In this document: one piece after another, positions 1 to 8,900 of the stretch
Position numbering within the stretch: the stretch's first letter is position 1
Layout: the number at the start of each line of letters is the position of its first letter
Source of the DNA: an uncultured Gammaproteobacteria bacterium
GTDB lineage: Bacteria > Pseudomonadota > Gammaproteobacteria > Pseudomonadales > Pseudohongiellaceae
Length of the DNA: 21,162 nucleotides
Assembly: GCA_937898685.1 (NCBI GenBank)
Contig: CALEJT010000061.1
Location: 1-21,162, forward strand
Reading direction: 5' to 3'
Notes under the pieces: generated by a model
What the model saw: the letters and a program-made list of their open reading frames with translations, nothing else
Databases searched by the model: none
What the model was told of the DNA's origin: nothing
Position numbers and translations under genes: made by a program

Positions 1-2
1 TC

Positions 3-437
3 CGTCTGGCACCGGAGATCCTGAAGTGGCTGGACCGCAAGGGCGAGCGCAGCCATGAACTCGCCATGCAGGACCGGCTGCTTGCGTTCGAGAAACTGCG
101 CGGCGCCCAGCGCATGGCCGAGATCGGCGCCGGGGCCGATGCCGCCTGGAACGTGGGCGCCCTCAAGACCTTGCGCGAGGCGGTCGCCGCCCAGGGGCAG
201 CGATCGGGCGCCCGCTGGGCCGATGCGCTGTCGGCGACCGTGCGACCGGTAATCACCTACTGGTTCATGGCACTGTACTGCGCCGCCAAGACCGCCGCCT
301 TCGTGGGCGCCGTCGAGGCCGGGGCGGACTGGATCCCGGCGATCCAGGCGGCCTGGACCGAGGCCGACCAGGCCCTGTGGGCGGGCGTCCTGAACTTCTG
401 GTTCCTGGGCCGCGTGTTCGACCGGGTGCGGCCGTGA
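3..437 (+). CDS. Phage membrane protein, holin candidate (5' end outside window)
   Basis: The frame is open from the first complete codon, so the gene begins upstream of the window; 144 residues are visible and an internal ATG at 66 is probably not the start. The visible N-terminal half is charged and helical (KWLDRKGERSHELAMQD, then FEKLRGAQR), a pattern I recall from proteobacterial prophage proteins lying just before the lysozyme gene. Two hydrophobic stretches follow, at about residues 83-103 (ITYWFMALYCAAK) and 124-139 (VLNFWFLG), with a charged tail (VFDRVRP). This fits a holin-type protein that would permeabilise the inner membrane so the lysozyme can reach the wall. Its stop overlaps the lysozyme start (GTGA), which supports a shared lysis function. 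The holin role is inferred from position and topology; it could be another small phage membrane protein. Confidence 0.6.
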   Translation, partial: RLAPEILKWLDRKGERSHELAMQDRLLAFEKLRGAQRMAEIGAGADAAWNVGALKTLREAVAAQGQRSGARWADALSATVRPVITYWFMALYCAAKTAAFVGAVEAGADWIPAIQAAWTEADQALWAGVLNFWFLGRVFDRVRP

Positions 438-916
438 TCGAGGTACCCCAGGCGGCCATCGACCTGGCCAAACGCTTCGAGGGCTTCCACCGCGTGCCCA
501 AGCACGATCCCGGGCGCGCACACCCGTACGTGTGCCCGGCCGGCTACTGGACCATCGGCTACGGGCATCTGTGCGACCCGAAGCACCCGCCGATCACGAA
601 AGGCGAGGCCGAGGCCTACCTCACCCAGGATCTGAAGGTGGCGCTCGCCGCCACGCTGCGCTACTGCCCGGTGCTGGCCGCGGAGCCGGAGGGGCGGCTC
701 GCGGCCATCGTGGACTTCACCTTCAACCTTGGCGCGGGGCGGCTGCAGACCTCGACGCTGCGGCGGCGGGTCAATCAGCGGGATTGGGAGGCTGTCGCGA
801 CAGAGCTGAGGCGCTGGGTCTACGGTGGCGGCAAGGTGCTGCCGGGACTCGTGATGCGCCGAGAAGCCGAAATCGAGCTGTTGGTCGACCGATCGACGAC
901 CAACGAATCGGCATGA
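434..916 (+). CDS. GH24 phage lysozyme (muramidase endolysin)
   Basis: This 160-residue protein should hydrolyse the beta-1,4 bond between N-acetylmuramic acid and N-acetylglucosamine in peptidoglycan during phage lysis. GH24 signatures are clear: RFEGF with the catalytic Glu at about residue 16, then CPAGYWTIGYGH with Cys34 and Thr40, and FNLGAGRLQTSTL near residue 95. The family pattern is Glu, Asp or Cys, then Thr five residues on; here the Cys variant is used and the Glu-to-Cys spacing is stretched to 17 residues by an inserted loop. I chose the GTG at 434 because it overlaps the upstream stop as GTGA and begins right before the conserved N-terminus; the frame stays open upstream to 377, but that part reads across the upstream gene. 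No signal peptide or anchor is apparent, so export would need the holin. No Rz/Rz1 spanin gene follows. Confidence 0.88.
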   Translation: MIEVPQAAIDLAKRFEGFHRVPKHDPGRAHPYVCPAGYWTIGYGHLCDPKHPPITKGEAEAYLTQDLKVALAATLRYCPVLAAEPEGRLAAIVDFTFNLGAGRLQTSTLRRRVNQRDWEAVATELRRWVYGGGKVLPGLVMRREAEIELLVDRSTTNESA

Positions 917-933
917 ACCGGCCTGAACCGGCC
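914..933 (+). repeat. Perfect tandem 10-mer in the gap before the defence cluster
   Basis: TGAACCGGCC occurs twice head to tail, the first copy containing the lysozyme stop codon, and a decayed third unit (CGAATCGCAT) follows. The copies lie about ten bases apart, one helical turn, just upstream of the candidate promoter. They could be binding sites for the HTH protein encoded immediately downstream, or simply slippage in the junction between prophage and defence genes. The repeat is seen directly; any operator role is inference. Confidence 0.55.
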
Positions 934-942
934 CGAATCGCA

Positions 943-971
943 TTTACCCGGCCCAAATCCTGTGACAATAT
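943..971 (+). promoter_or_regulatory. Weak sigma70-like promoter candidate for the defence cluster
   Basis: TTTACC at 943-948 and GACAAT at 964-969 (with a TGTG just before the hexamer) resemble -35 and -10 elements, with a short 15-base spacer. The match is poor, but this is the only non-coding gap upstream of the cluster and the region is locally AT-richer than its surroundings. If real, it would drive the HTH gene and possibly all ten genes to 20989. The tandem 10-mer lies directly upstream. Confidence 0.25.
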
Positions 972-1003
972 GCGTCCTAGAGTCCACGCGATGGAAAGGC
1001 GCC

Positions 1004-1204
1004 ATGGCCGATCGTTGGTTATCCGTCGAGGAAATAGCCGAATACCTCGGCGTGAGCAGAGACACCGTCTACGCGTGGATCGCGAAAAAGGACATGCCGG
1101 CCCACAAGGTGGGGAGGTTTTGGAAGTTCAAGGCCGACGAGGTCGACGAGTGGGTGCGCTCCGGCAAGGCGTCGGAGGAACCGGATTCGGCGGCGGGCCA
1201 TTGA
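1004..1204 (+). CDS. Small excisionase-family helix-turn-helix DNA-binding protein
   Basis: This 66-residue protein is almost entirely one HTH_17/excisionase-type domain: LSVEEIAEYLGVSRDTVYAW (about residues 5-24) forms the helix-turn-helix, and a wing-like segment GRFWKFKADEVDEWV (about 37-51) follows. A short polar tail ends the protein. Such proteins bind DNA as phage excision factors or as small transcription regulators. Here no integrase is visible, and the gene heads a defence operon, so a control-protein role is more likely; that is inference. I chose ATG 1004 because GGAAAGG (993-999) sits just upstream; the frame extends back to a GTG at 962, but that would run through the candidate -10 region. 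It is separated from the methyltransferase by 58 bases. Confidence 0.8.
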   Translation: MADRWLSVEEIAEYLGVSRDTVYAWIAKKDMPAHKVGRFWKFKADEVDEWVRSGKASEEPDSAAGH

Positions 1205-1250
1205 CTGCCCTGGGGATCGGCGTGCCCAGTTCGCCAGGACCGACTTCGCG

Positions 1251-1258
1251 AGGAGAGG
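1251..1258 (+). promoter_or_regulatory. Strong ribosome binding site before the C5 methyltransferase
   Basis: AGGAGAGG lies four bases before ATG 1263. It is the strongest Shine-Dalgarno match I noticed in the cluster, fixes the methyltransferase start, and suggests that this gene is translated independently of the HTH gene. Confidence 0.7.
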
Positions 1259-1262
1259 AAGA

Positions 1263-2375
1263 ATGACCAAGTTGGCCTGCATCGATTTGTTCTGTGGGGC
1301 GGGAGGGCTCACGCACGGCTTGATCTCGGAGGGCGTGCCGGTCGTGGCCGGCATCGACGTCGATCCGGCTTGCCGCCATCCGTTCGAAACGAACAACGGC
1401 GCGCGGTTCATCGAGGAAGACGTTTCGAGGACGAAACCAGCGGTTCTGAAGGATCTCTTCGGGGACGCGGACATCCGCATCCTCGCCGGATGCGCGCCTT
1501 GTCAACCGTTTTCGACCTATGCCCAACGTTACGACACGGTGGGTAGTCCGCGATGGGCACTGCTGTATGAGTTCGCGCGCCTGGTCAAAGCCGTTCGCCC
1601 TGATCTCGTCACCATGGAGAACGTGCCGACGGTGGAGAAACACGCGGTGTACGACGACTTCGTCACTGCCTTGGGGAAGTACGGCTATCGAGTCTGGCAC
1701 GGTGTCGTCGATTGCTCCGATTACGGTTTGCCGCAACGCCGACGCAGGATGGTGCTGCTCGCCTCGCGCATCGGGCCGATCGAGTTGATAGAGCGCACCC
1801 ACGAGCAGTCCCAAACCGTGCGCGAAGCGATCGGAAAGCTTCCGCCCATACCAGCGGGCGGCACTCTGCCTTCCGATCCGTTGCACACGGCGTCCAAGCT
1901 TTCCAAGCTCAACCTCCAACGCATCCGCGCATCCCGTCCCGGCGGGACTTGGAGGGATTGGCCCAAACGTTTGATCGCGGAATGCCACCGCCGTGATAGC
2001 GGCCGGACATATCCGGGTGTCTATGGCCGCATGGTTTGGGACGAACCCGCCCCGACCCTCACCACCCAGTTCTACGGTTTCGGCAACGGTCGCTTCGGAC
2101 ACCCCGAGCAGGATCGGGCGATATCGCTGCGTGAGGGAGCGATCCTGCAAGGTTTCCCGGAAGACTATTCCTTCGTCCCGGATGGTGCGCCGATCCACTT
2201 CAAGAGCTTGGGCCGCATGATCGGCAACGCGGTGCCTGTCACTTTGGGGAGGATCATCGGCCGGAGCATCCTGCGGCATCTCGCCGTCGTGCCCGAGACG
2301 AAGATGGTCGACGAGACCGCCCGGTCCGTCGCCGAGAGGGAGCGAAATGCCAAGCGTGAGCCCCTCGTCGCCTGA
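1263..2375 (+). CDS. DNA 5-cytosine methyltransferase
   Basis: This 370-residue enzyme transfers a methyl group from S-adenosylmethionine to C5 of cytosine at a specific DNA site. The C5 motifs are present in the normal order: motif I DLFCGAGGL (8-16), motif IV PCQPFS (79-84) with catalytic Cys80, motif VI ENV (119-121), motif VIII QRRRR (158-162), a target-recognition region at about 175-265, PTLTT (264-268), RE.AILQGFP (290-299) and motif X GNAVP (321-325). It therefore looks complete and active. The last 29 bases overlap vsr. Class 2 DISARM uses a C5 methylase (DrmMII), but this locus has class 1 genes, so I do not assign that symbol. It may belong to an added restriction-modification module. 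The recognition sequence cannot be read from the protein. GC looks somewhat lower than in drmD. Confidence 0.93.
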   Translation: MTKLACIDLFCGAGGLTHGLISEGVPVVAGIDVDPACRHPFETNNGARFIEEDVSRTKPAVLKDLFGDADIRILAGCAPCQPFSTYAQRYDTVGSPRWALLYEFARLVKAVRPDLVTMENVPTVEKHAVYDDFVTALGKYGYRVWHGVVDCSDYGLPQRRRRMVLLASRIGPIELIERTHEQSQTVREAIGKLPPIPAGGTLPSDPLHTASKLSKLNLQRIRASRPGGTWRDWPKRLIAECHRRDSGRTYPGVYGRMVWDEPAPTLTTQFYGFGNGRFGHPEQDRAISLREGAILQGFPEDYSFVPDGAPIHFKSLGRMIGNAVPVTLGRIIGRSILRHLAVVPETKMVDETARSVAERERNAKREPLVA

Positions 2376-2775
2376 AGCCAGCCGCCGCATGGCGCGCGTG
2401 CGCCAGCGAGGAACGGACGTCGAGATCGAACTGCGGCGGGCCCTGCATGCCCTGGGCCTTCGCTACCGCTTGCAAGTGCCACTGTCCAGAAAACCGCGAC
2501 GGGTCGCCGACATCGTGTTCATCGGTGCGCGCGTGGCGGTTTTCGTCGATGGGTGTTTCTGGCACGGGTGTCCACTCCACGCCACCTGGCCAAAGGAGAA
2601 CGCCGGATTCTGGCGCGCCAAGATCGAAGCCAACCGAGCACGCGATGCCGACACCACCCGGCGCCTGCGAGAACTCGGTTGGGAAGTGATTCGCGTCTGG
2701 TCTCATGAAGATCCGGTCGAGGCCGCCCGCCTCATCTACGACCGCGTGCTGGAACGGAAGGGAAGAGCCTCATGA
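2347..2775 (+). CDS. vsr: Very short patch repair (Vsr) T:G mismatch endonuclease
   Basis: This 142-residue protein matches the Vsr family, which nicks DNA 5' of the T in T:G mismatches formed when 5-methylcytosine deaminates within a methylase site. Visible hallmarks are SRRMARVRQRGT (12-23), Glu26, ADIVF with Asp55 at the metal site, VFVDGCFWHGCPLH (65-78) with His73 and His78, PKENAGFWRAKIEANRARD (82-100), and GWEVIRVW (111-118). All key positions I know of are kept. It starts inside the methyltransferase gene and its stop overlaps the drmD start as ATGA. That places it in one translational unit linking the methylase to DISARM. Its pairing with a C5 methylase is the usual arrangement and supports the methylase making 5mC in vivo. 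Confidence 0.93.
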   Translation: MPSVSPSSPEASRRMARVRQRGTDVEIELRRALHALGLRYRLQVPLSRKPRRVADIVFIGARVAVFVDGCFWHGCPLHATWPKENAGFWRAKIEANRARDADTTRRLRELGWEVIRVWSHEDPVEAARLIYDRVLERKGRAS

Positions 2776-5700
2776 GCGTCACGCCACGATCGACTGACGC
2801 CCGCTTCGTCCATGCGACCACCCCGGAGCCCGGCCAGCTGGTCGAGGTGCGACGGCGTCAGTGGGTCGTCGCCGACGTCGTCTCGTCGAATTTGGAGGGG
2901 GCACCACAGAACTGCGTGACACTCTCGTCGATCGACGAGGACGGCCTCGGCGAGGAGTTGGAAGTCGTCTGGGAGATCGAACCCGGTGCCCAGGTCATCG
3001 AGCGGGCGGGCCTGCCATCCATCACCGGACTGGACGACGCGACTACGCTCGACGCCTTCCTCGACGCCGTGCGCTGGGGCGCCGCGACCAACGCCGACCG
3101 CGGGTTCCTCCAGGCACCGTTCCGCAGCGGCGTCAGCATCGAAGACTTCCAGCTCGATCCACTGGTGCGGGCCATCGACATGGCCCGCGTCAACCTGCTC
3201 ATCGCCGACGACGTCGGTCTCGGCAAGACCATCGAGGCCGGACTGGTCATCCAGGAGCTCCTGTTGCGGCACCGCGCCCGCACCGTCCTCATCGTCTGCC
3301 CCGCCTCGCTACAGGAAAAGTGGCGCGTCGAGATGCTGGAGAAATTCGGCCTCGACTTCCGGGTGGTGGACACCGACTACGTCAAACGATTGCGGCGCGA
3401 GCGCGGCATCCATGCCAATCCGTGGACGTCGCACCCGCGTCTCATCACGTCCATGGACTGGGCCAAGGGCGGCGAGGGGCTGCGTGCCATGCGCGACGTG
3501 CTCCCGCCCCATGTCGGCCATCCGCGCAAGTTCGATCTGCTGGTCGTGGACGAGGCGCACAACGTCGCGCCCGCCGCGGGCGCGCACTACGCGCTGGAGA
3601 GCCAGCGCACGCGCTTCATCCGGACCATCGCCCCCCACTTCCAGCACCGCCTGTTCCTGACCGCCACACCCCACAACGGTTACACCGAGTCGTTCACCTC
3701 GCTGCTGGAGTTGCTGGACGACCAGCGTTTCGCACGCAACATCCTCCCCGACGAGAAGCGCCTGAGCCAGGTGATGATCCGTCGCCTCAAGAGCGATCTC
3801 GTCGATGCGCAGGGCAACCCCCTCTACGCGCGGCGCAACCTGCAGGCGCTGCCGATCCACTACACGCCTGAAGAGCGTGAGATCCACCGCAAGCTGAGCG
3901 ATTACTGTGCCAGCCGCGAGAAAGATGCCGAACGGGCCGGCAACGGCTTCGGCACGGCCTTCGTCAACCGGCTGCTCAAGAAACGCTTGCTCTCGTCTCC
4001 AGCTGCTTTCGCCGCCACCCTCGAGAAGCACGCCAACTCCCTCTCCGAGGCGCGGCCCGAGAAGCGGGACGCCATGGCCGAGCGCATCCTGCACAAGGCC
4101 ATCCTGAGGGTCGAGGAGGACTACGCCGACGATCGGGAGGTCGAGAACGCCCAGGCCGAAGCCATCGAGGAGGCCACGCGCCGCGCGCCGCCGCTGACGG
4201 CGGAGCAGCGAGCGATGCTCGACGATCTGAGGTCGTGGGCCCAGCGCGCCAGGAACCAGGTCGATTCCAAGGCCCGCGCCATCCTCGACTGGCTCGAAAA
4301 ACACCTCAAAGAGCCGAACGGCGAATGGAACGACCGCCGGGTGATCCTGTTCACCGAGTACCGCACGACGCACGAGTGGATGCATCGGATCCTCGCCAGC
4401 CATGGCTTCGGCGGCGAGCGCCTCGCGCTGCTGCACGGCGGTCTCTCCCAGGAGGAGCGCGAACCCATCAAGGCAGCGTTTCAGGCCTCCCCCAAGGACT
4501 CCCCCGTCCGCATCCTGCTCGCCACCGATGCGGCCTCCGAGGGCATCGACTTGCAGAACCACTGCAACATGCTCATCCACCTGGAGATCCCCTACAACCC
4601 CAATGTGATGGAGCAGCGCAATGGGCGCATCGACCGCCACGGCCAGCGTGAGAGGGAGGTGCTGATCTGGCACCCGGTCGATGGCGGTGACGCTCGAGGC
4701 ACCTTGGTCGGCGGCCACGCCGAGGACATCCTGCGCGCCCTGCGCAAGCTGGACTCGATGCGCGCCGACATGGGCAGCGTCAATCCGGTCATCGCGCCGC
4801 AGATGTCCGGCCTCATCGAAGGCTCGCTGAAGGACCTGGACACCCGCATGGCCGAGGCCCGGATCGCCCGGGCCAGGAACTTCGTCCGAGCCGAACGCGA
4901 GTTGAAGGAGCGCGTCGCCAAGCTGCACGAGCGGCTGCTGGCCACCAAGCAGGACTTCCACCTCGATCCCCAGCACATCCTGATGGCGGTCAAGACCGGC
5001 CTCGCCCTGGCCGGCCGACCTCCTTTGGAGCCCGTCGAACTGCCAGGGACCCCGCCCGGCACCGTCTTCCGCATGCCAGCGCTCTCCGGATCCTGGGCGC
5101 GCTGCCTGGAAGGATTGCGTCATCCCCACACGCAGAAGATCCGCCCCATCACCTTCGACCACGCCGTCGCCAGCGGCCGCGACGACGTGGTGCTCGTCCA
5201 CCTGAACCATCGCCTGGTGCAGATGTGCCTGCGCCTGCTGCGCGCCGAGATCTGGGCCCGCGACGACGTGAAGAAGCTGCACCGCGTCAGCGTCCGCAGC
5301 GTGCCCGACGCGCTACTCGACGGTCCGGCCGTGGTGATCGTCTCGCGGCTGGTGATCACTGGCGGCAACCATCACCGGTTGCACGAGGAGCTGACCGTCT
5401 CCGGCGGCTACCTGCGTGATCAGTCCTTCCGCCGCGAGGAGAGCGTCACGCGTATCCAGCAGTGGCTGGACGCAGGCAAACCGACCATGGCGTCTCCATC
5501 GCTCTTCGATGCACTTCGCGTCCGTTTCGAACGTCACCGGGAGGCCATTCTCGCCGCAGTGGAGGCCCGCTCCAAAGATCGACTGCGCTACCTCACCAAT
5601 ACCCTCGAGAATCGCAAATGCAAGGAAATCGACGACATCCGCGCCGTCCTCGACGACCTGGAACGCGCGATTCGTGAAGAACTCGAGAAGGGGCGACAAC

Positions 5701-5906
5701 CCGAACAGCTCTCGCTCTTCACCGAGGACGAGCGCATGCAGCTGCGGCGTGACATCGCCGCGCTGCAGGCCCGGCTCGCTCGCATCCCGGAGGAGCGCCG
5801 CATGGAGACCGAGGTCGTCGAATCCCGCTATGCCAAGCTCGACGACCGCACCTTCCCGGTCGCCGTGATCTTCGTCGTGCCCGAGTCCGCCGGAGGTGCC
5901 GCATGA
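2772..5906 (+). CDS. drmD: DrmD, SNF2-family helicase/translocase of class 1 DISARM
   Basis: This 1044-residue SNF2/RapA-like ATPase has a short beta-rich N-terminus (about 20-80, GQLVEVRRRQWVV), then helicase motifs I ADDVGLGKT (145-153), II VVDEAHN (258-264), III LTATP (296-300), V ATDAASEGIDLQ (about 586-597) and VI EQRNGRIDRHGQ (about 614-625). A long charged, coiled-coil-prone stretch lies near 935-1015. Proteins of this kind move along double-stranded DNA by ATP hydrolysis; in class 1 DISARM, DrmD is the class-defining helicase. No nuclease motif is visible. It joins vsr and drmMI through ATGA overlaps at both ends. Codon use is strongly C-ending, as in the start of drmMI, unlike the more mixed C5 methyltransferase. 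The family is secure; the name DrmD rests on the neighbouring DrmMI, DrmA, DrmB and DrmC. Confidence 0.9.
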   Translation: MSVTPRSTDARFVHATTPEPGQLVEVRRRQWVVADVVSSNLEGAPQNCVTLSSIDEDGLGEELEVVWEIEPGAQVIERAGLPSITGLDDATTLDAFLDAVRWGAATNADRGFLQAPFRSGVSIEDFQLDPLVRAIDMARVNLLIADDVGLGKTIEAGLVIQELLLRHRARTVLIVCPASLQEKWRVEMLEKFGLDFRVVDTDYVKRLRRERGIHANPWTSHPRLITSMDWAKGGEGLRAMRDVLPPHVGHPRKFDLLVVDEAHNVAPAAGAHYALESQRTRFIRTIAPHFQHRLFLTATPHNGYTESFTSLLELLDDQRFARNILPDEKRLSQVMIRRLKSDLVDAQGNPLYARRNLQALPIHYTPEEREIHRKLSDYCASREKDAERAGNGFGTAFVNRLLKKRLLSSPAAFAATLEKHANSLSEARPEKRDAMAERILHKAILRVEEDYADDREVENAQAEAIEEATRRAPPLTAEQRAMLDDLRSWAQRARNQVDSKARAILDWLEKHLKEPNGEWNDRRVILFTEYRTTHEWMHRILASHGFGGERLALLHGGLSQEEREPIKAAFQASPKDSPVRILLATDAASEGIDLQNHCNMLIHLEIPYNPNVMEQRNGRIDRHGQREREVLIWHPVDGGDARGTLVGGHAEDILRALRKLDSMRADMGSVNPVIAPQMSGLIEGSLKDLDTRMAEARIARARNFVRAERELKERVAKLHERLLATKQDFHLDPQHILMAVKTGLALAGRPPLEPVELPGTPPGTVFRMPALSGSWARCLEGLRHPHTQKIRPITFDHAVASGRDDVVLVHLNHRLVQMCLRLLRAEIWARDDVKKLHRVSVRSVPDALLDGPAVVIVSRLVITGGNHHRLHEELTVSGGYLRDQSFRREESVTRIQQWLDAGKPTMASPSLFDALRVRFERHREAILAAVEARSKDRLRYLTNTLENRKCKEIDDIRAVLDDLERAIREELEKGRQPEQLSLFTEDERMQLRRDIAALQARLARIPEERRMETEVVESRYAKLDDRTFPVAVIFVVPESAGGAA

Positions 5907-8900
5907 GCATGCACCACGACTGGCTCTCGCTCATCGAGATCTCCGGCCCCTTCCTCGCCGTCCCGGTCCTGAAGGAGGCTTTCCCGCAAGGACTGGAAGC
6001 ACTCGACCCCTCCAAGCGCAAACGGCTGCGGCAGGCCTACGACGAGTGGCAGGAGGCGCTGGAGACGGGTGATCCACGCTTCGACGACCTGCATGCCGCC
6101 TGGATCGGCGAGGTCCTCGCGCGTGGGTTGGAGCTGGACGAGGACGGCCGGGGCGACGTGCTGAAGCGCCGCGACTGGTGCGCCGCGAACGTGGTCGTCG
6201 ATCTATCCGAGCACGGCGTGAGCCTGTCGCCGGAGTTCGCCGTCGTCGCCGACGGCGGCAAGCCGCTGCTGCTGATCCAGACCCACGGGCCAGAGGTCGA
6301 TCTCGAAGCCACCCAGAGGCTGGACGGTTGGGCCAGTACGCCCGCGGAGCGCATGGTGGCGCTCTGCCGTGCCACCGGCTGCCGCCTGGGGCTCGTGACC
6401 AATGGCGAGCGCTGGATGCTCGTGGATGCCCCGGTGGGTGCGGTCACCACCTTCGCCAGTTGGTACGCGCGCCTCTGGGGTCAGGAGCCCGTCACCCTCC
6501 AGGCCTTCGTCCACCTGCTCGGCATCCGGCGCTTCTTCGTGGACGAGTCGGAACGGCTGCCCGCACTCCTCGATCGCTCGCTGAAGTACCAGGACGAGGT
6601 CACCGACGCCTTGGGCGAGCAGGTGCGGCGTGCGGTCGAGGTGCTGGTCCAGGCGCTCGACAAGGCCGACCAGGACAGTGACCGTGAGCTGCTGCGCGGC
6701 GTGAAGGAGGCCGAACTCTACGAGGCCGCGCTGACGGTGATGATGCGGCTGGTGTTCCTGCTCTGCGCGGAGGAGCGCGGCCTGCTGCTCCTGGGCGACG
6801 AGCGCTACGAGGCCCACTACGCCGTCTCCACCCTGCGCATGCAGCTGCGCGCCGAGTCCGACGAGATCCTCGAGCGCCGCTGGGACGCCTGGTCCCGCCT
6901 GCTCGCCGTGTTCCGCGCCGTCTATGGCGGCATCGAGCACGAGAACCTGCGCCTGCCCGCGCTCGGCGGCTCCCTGTTCGATCCGGATCGTTTCCCCTTC
7001 CTCAAGGGCCGGGCCAAGGGCTCCCACTGGCGCACCGATGCCGCCAGGCCGCTGCCGATCGACAACCGTACCGTGCTGCTGCTGCTCGAGGCCATCCAGC
7101 AGTTCCAGGGGCGGACGTTGTCCTATCGAGCGCTGGACGTGGAGCAGATCGGCTACGTCTACGAGGGCCTGCTCGAGCGCACCGTCAAGCGCACCACCGA
7201 CGTCACGCTGGAGCTCGACGCCACCAAGAACGCCCAATCGCCCTGGGTGACGCTGGCCGAGCTCGAATCCGCCCGGCTCGACGGCGCCGAGCGCCTGATC
7301 GCACTGCTGCGCGAGCGGTCGGGCAGCTCCGAGAGCCGTATCCGCAACGACCTCGCTCGGCCCGTGGACGACGCGCTGGCCGAACGCCTGCTCACCGCCT
7401 GCCACGGCGACACGCGGCTTCGTGACCGCGTCCGACCCTTCGTCCACCTCGTGCGCACCGACCCCTGGGGCTATCCGCTGATCCATCCGGCCGGGGCCTT
7501 CATCGTCATCACCGGCGCAGACCGGCGCGAGACCGGCACGCACTACACGCCGAAGTCCCTCACCGAGGCCATCGTCGCCGAGACGCTCACCCCCGTCGCC
7601 TACGTCGGCCCGGCGGAGGGCAAGCCGCGCGCCGAATGGACGCTCAGATCTCCCGAGGAATTGCTGGATCTCAAGGTCTGCGATCCGGCCATGGGTTCGG
7701 GTGCCTTCCTCGTGCAGGCTTGCCGCTGGCTCGCCGATCGGCTGGTGGAGGCTTGGGCGCAGGCCGAGGCCCAGGGCCACACGGTGGGCATCGATGGGCG
7801 GGTGGCGGAGGCCGGCGCCCCCCTCGAGCCGCTGCCGCGCGACGTCGAGGAGCGCACCATCGTCGCCCGCCGCCTCGTCGCCGAGCGCTGCCTCTACGGC
7901 GTGGACCTGAACCCGCTGGCCGTGGAGCTGGCCAAGCTCTCGCTGTGGCTCACCACCCTGGCCAAGGGACGGCCCTTCGGCTTCCTCGACCACAACCTGC
8001 GCCAAGGCGACAGCCTGCTCGGCATCCATCGACTGGATCAACTGACCCAGCTCACGATGAACCCCTCGGGCCAGGGGCAGATGCGCCTGTTCGGTCAGAC
8101 CATCGAACGCGCCGTGCGCGAGGCCATCGAGCTGCGGCAGCGACTGCGCGAGACACCCATCCGCGACATCCGTGACGTGGAGGTCATGGCGCATCTGGAT
8201 GCCGACGCACGCCAGAGGCTCGAGGTGCCAGAGCTCATCGCCGATGCGTTCATCGGGGAGGTGTTCGCCGCGGGTGGCACCGCCGCGGCGTTGGAGAACG
8301 CGCTGGCTTCGCTCGCCGTGCAGGCCGGAATGGCCATCGACGGCGACCAGGAGACGCAGGCCGCGATGCGTCGGCGAGCCGCCGCCGCACTCGCGGCCGA
8401 TCTGCCGGTGGGCAAGCCGCCACGTCGTCCGTTCCACTGGCCGTTGGAGTTTCCGGAGGTGTTCGCCGATGGCCGCAGTGGATTCGATGGCATCGTGGGA
8501 AATCCGCCTTTTCTCGGCGGGCAGCGTATCACCGGTGTCGCGGGTACTGCCTTCCGCGATTGGCTGGTCACACACATCGCCGAGGGACGTCGCGGTTCGG
8601 CCGATCTGGTCGCCTATTTCTTCCTGCGGGCGTGGAGCATCTTGCGTGAAGGCGGTGGTTTCGGCCTGCTCGCGGTCAACACCATCGCGGAGGGCGATAC
8701 GCGGCAAGTGGGGCTGGAAGCCATGGTCCGTGCGGGTGCCGTCATCCATGCGGCCTACCCCAACGAACCTTGGCCCGGCAAAGCGGCAGTCGTCACCAGC
8801 CGAGTCCATGTCCACAAGGGCGAGTGGCGGGGCGAACGCTCGCTGCTCGGGCGGCCGGCGCCGTTCATCTCGGCCTTCCTTTCCGATCGCGAAGAGTGGA

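Noticed and set aside
377..433. Longer lysozyme start at 377
   Set aside because: The extension is read out of frame over the holin-like coding sequence; GTG 434 gives the GTGA overlap and begins right before the family N-terminus.
962..1003. Upstream GTG start extending the HTH protein by 14 residues
   Set aside because: It has no good ribosome site, overlaps the promoter-like region and adds residues outside the HTH domain; ATG 1004 has GGAAAGG just upstream.
1263..2375. Calling the C5 methylase DrmMII and the locus class 2 DISARM
   Set aside because: No drmE is present, whereas drmD and drmMI, which define class 1, are; the C5 enzyme is better treated as an addition.
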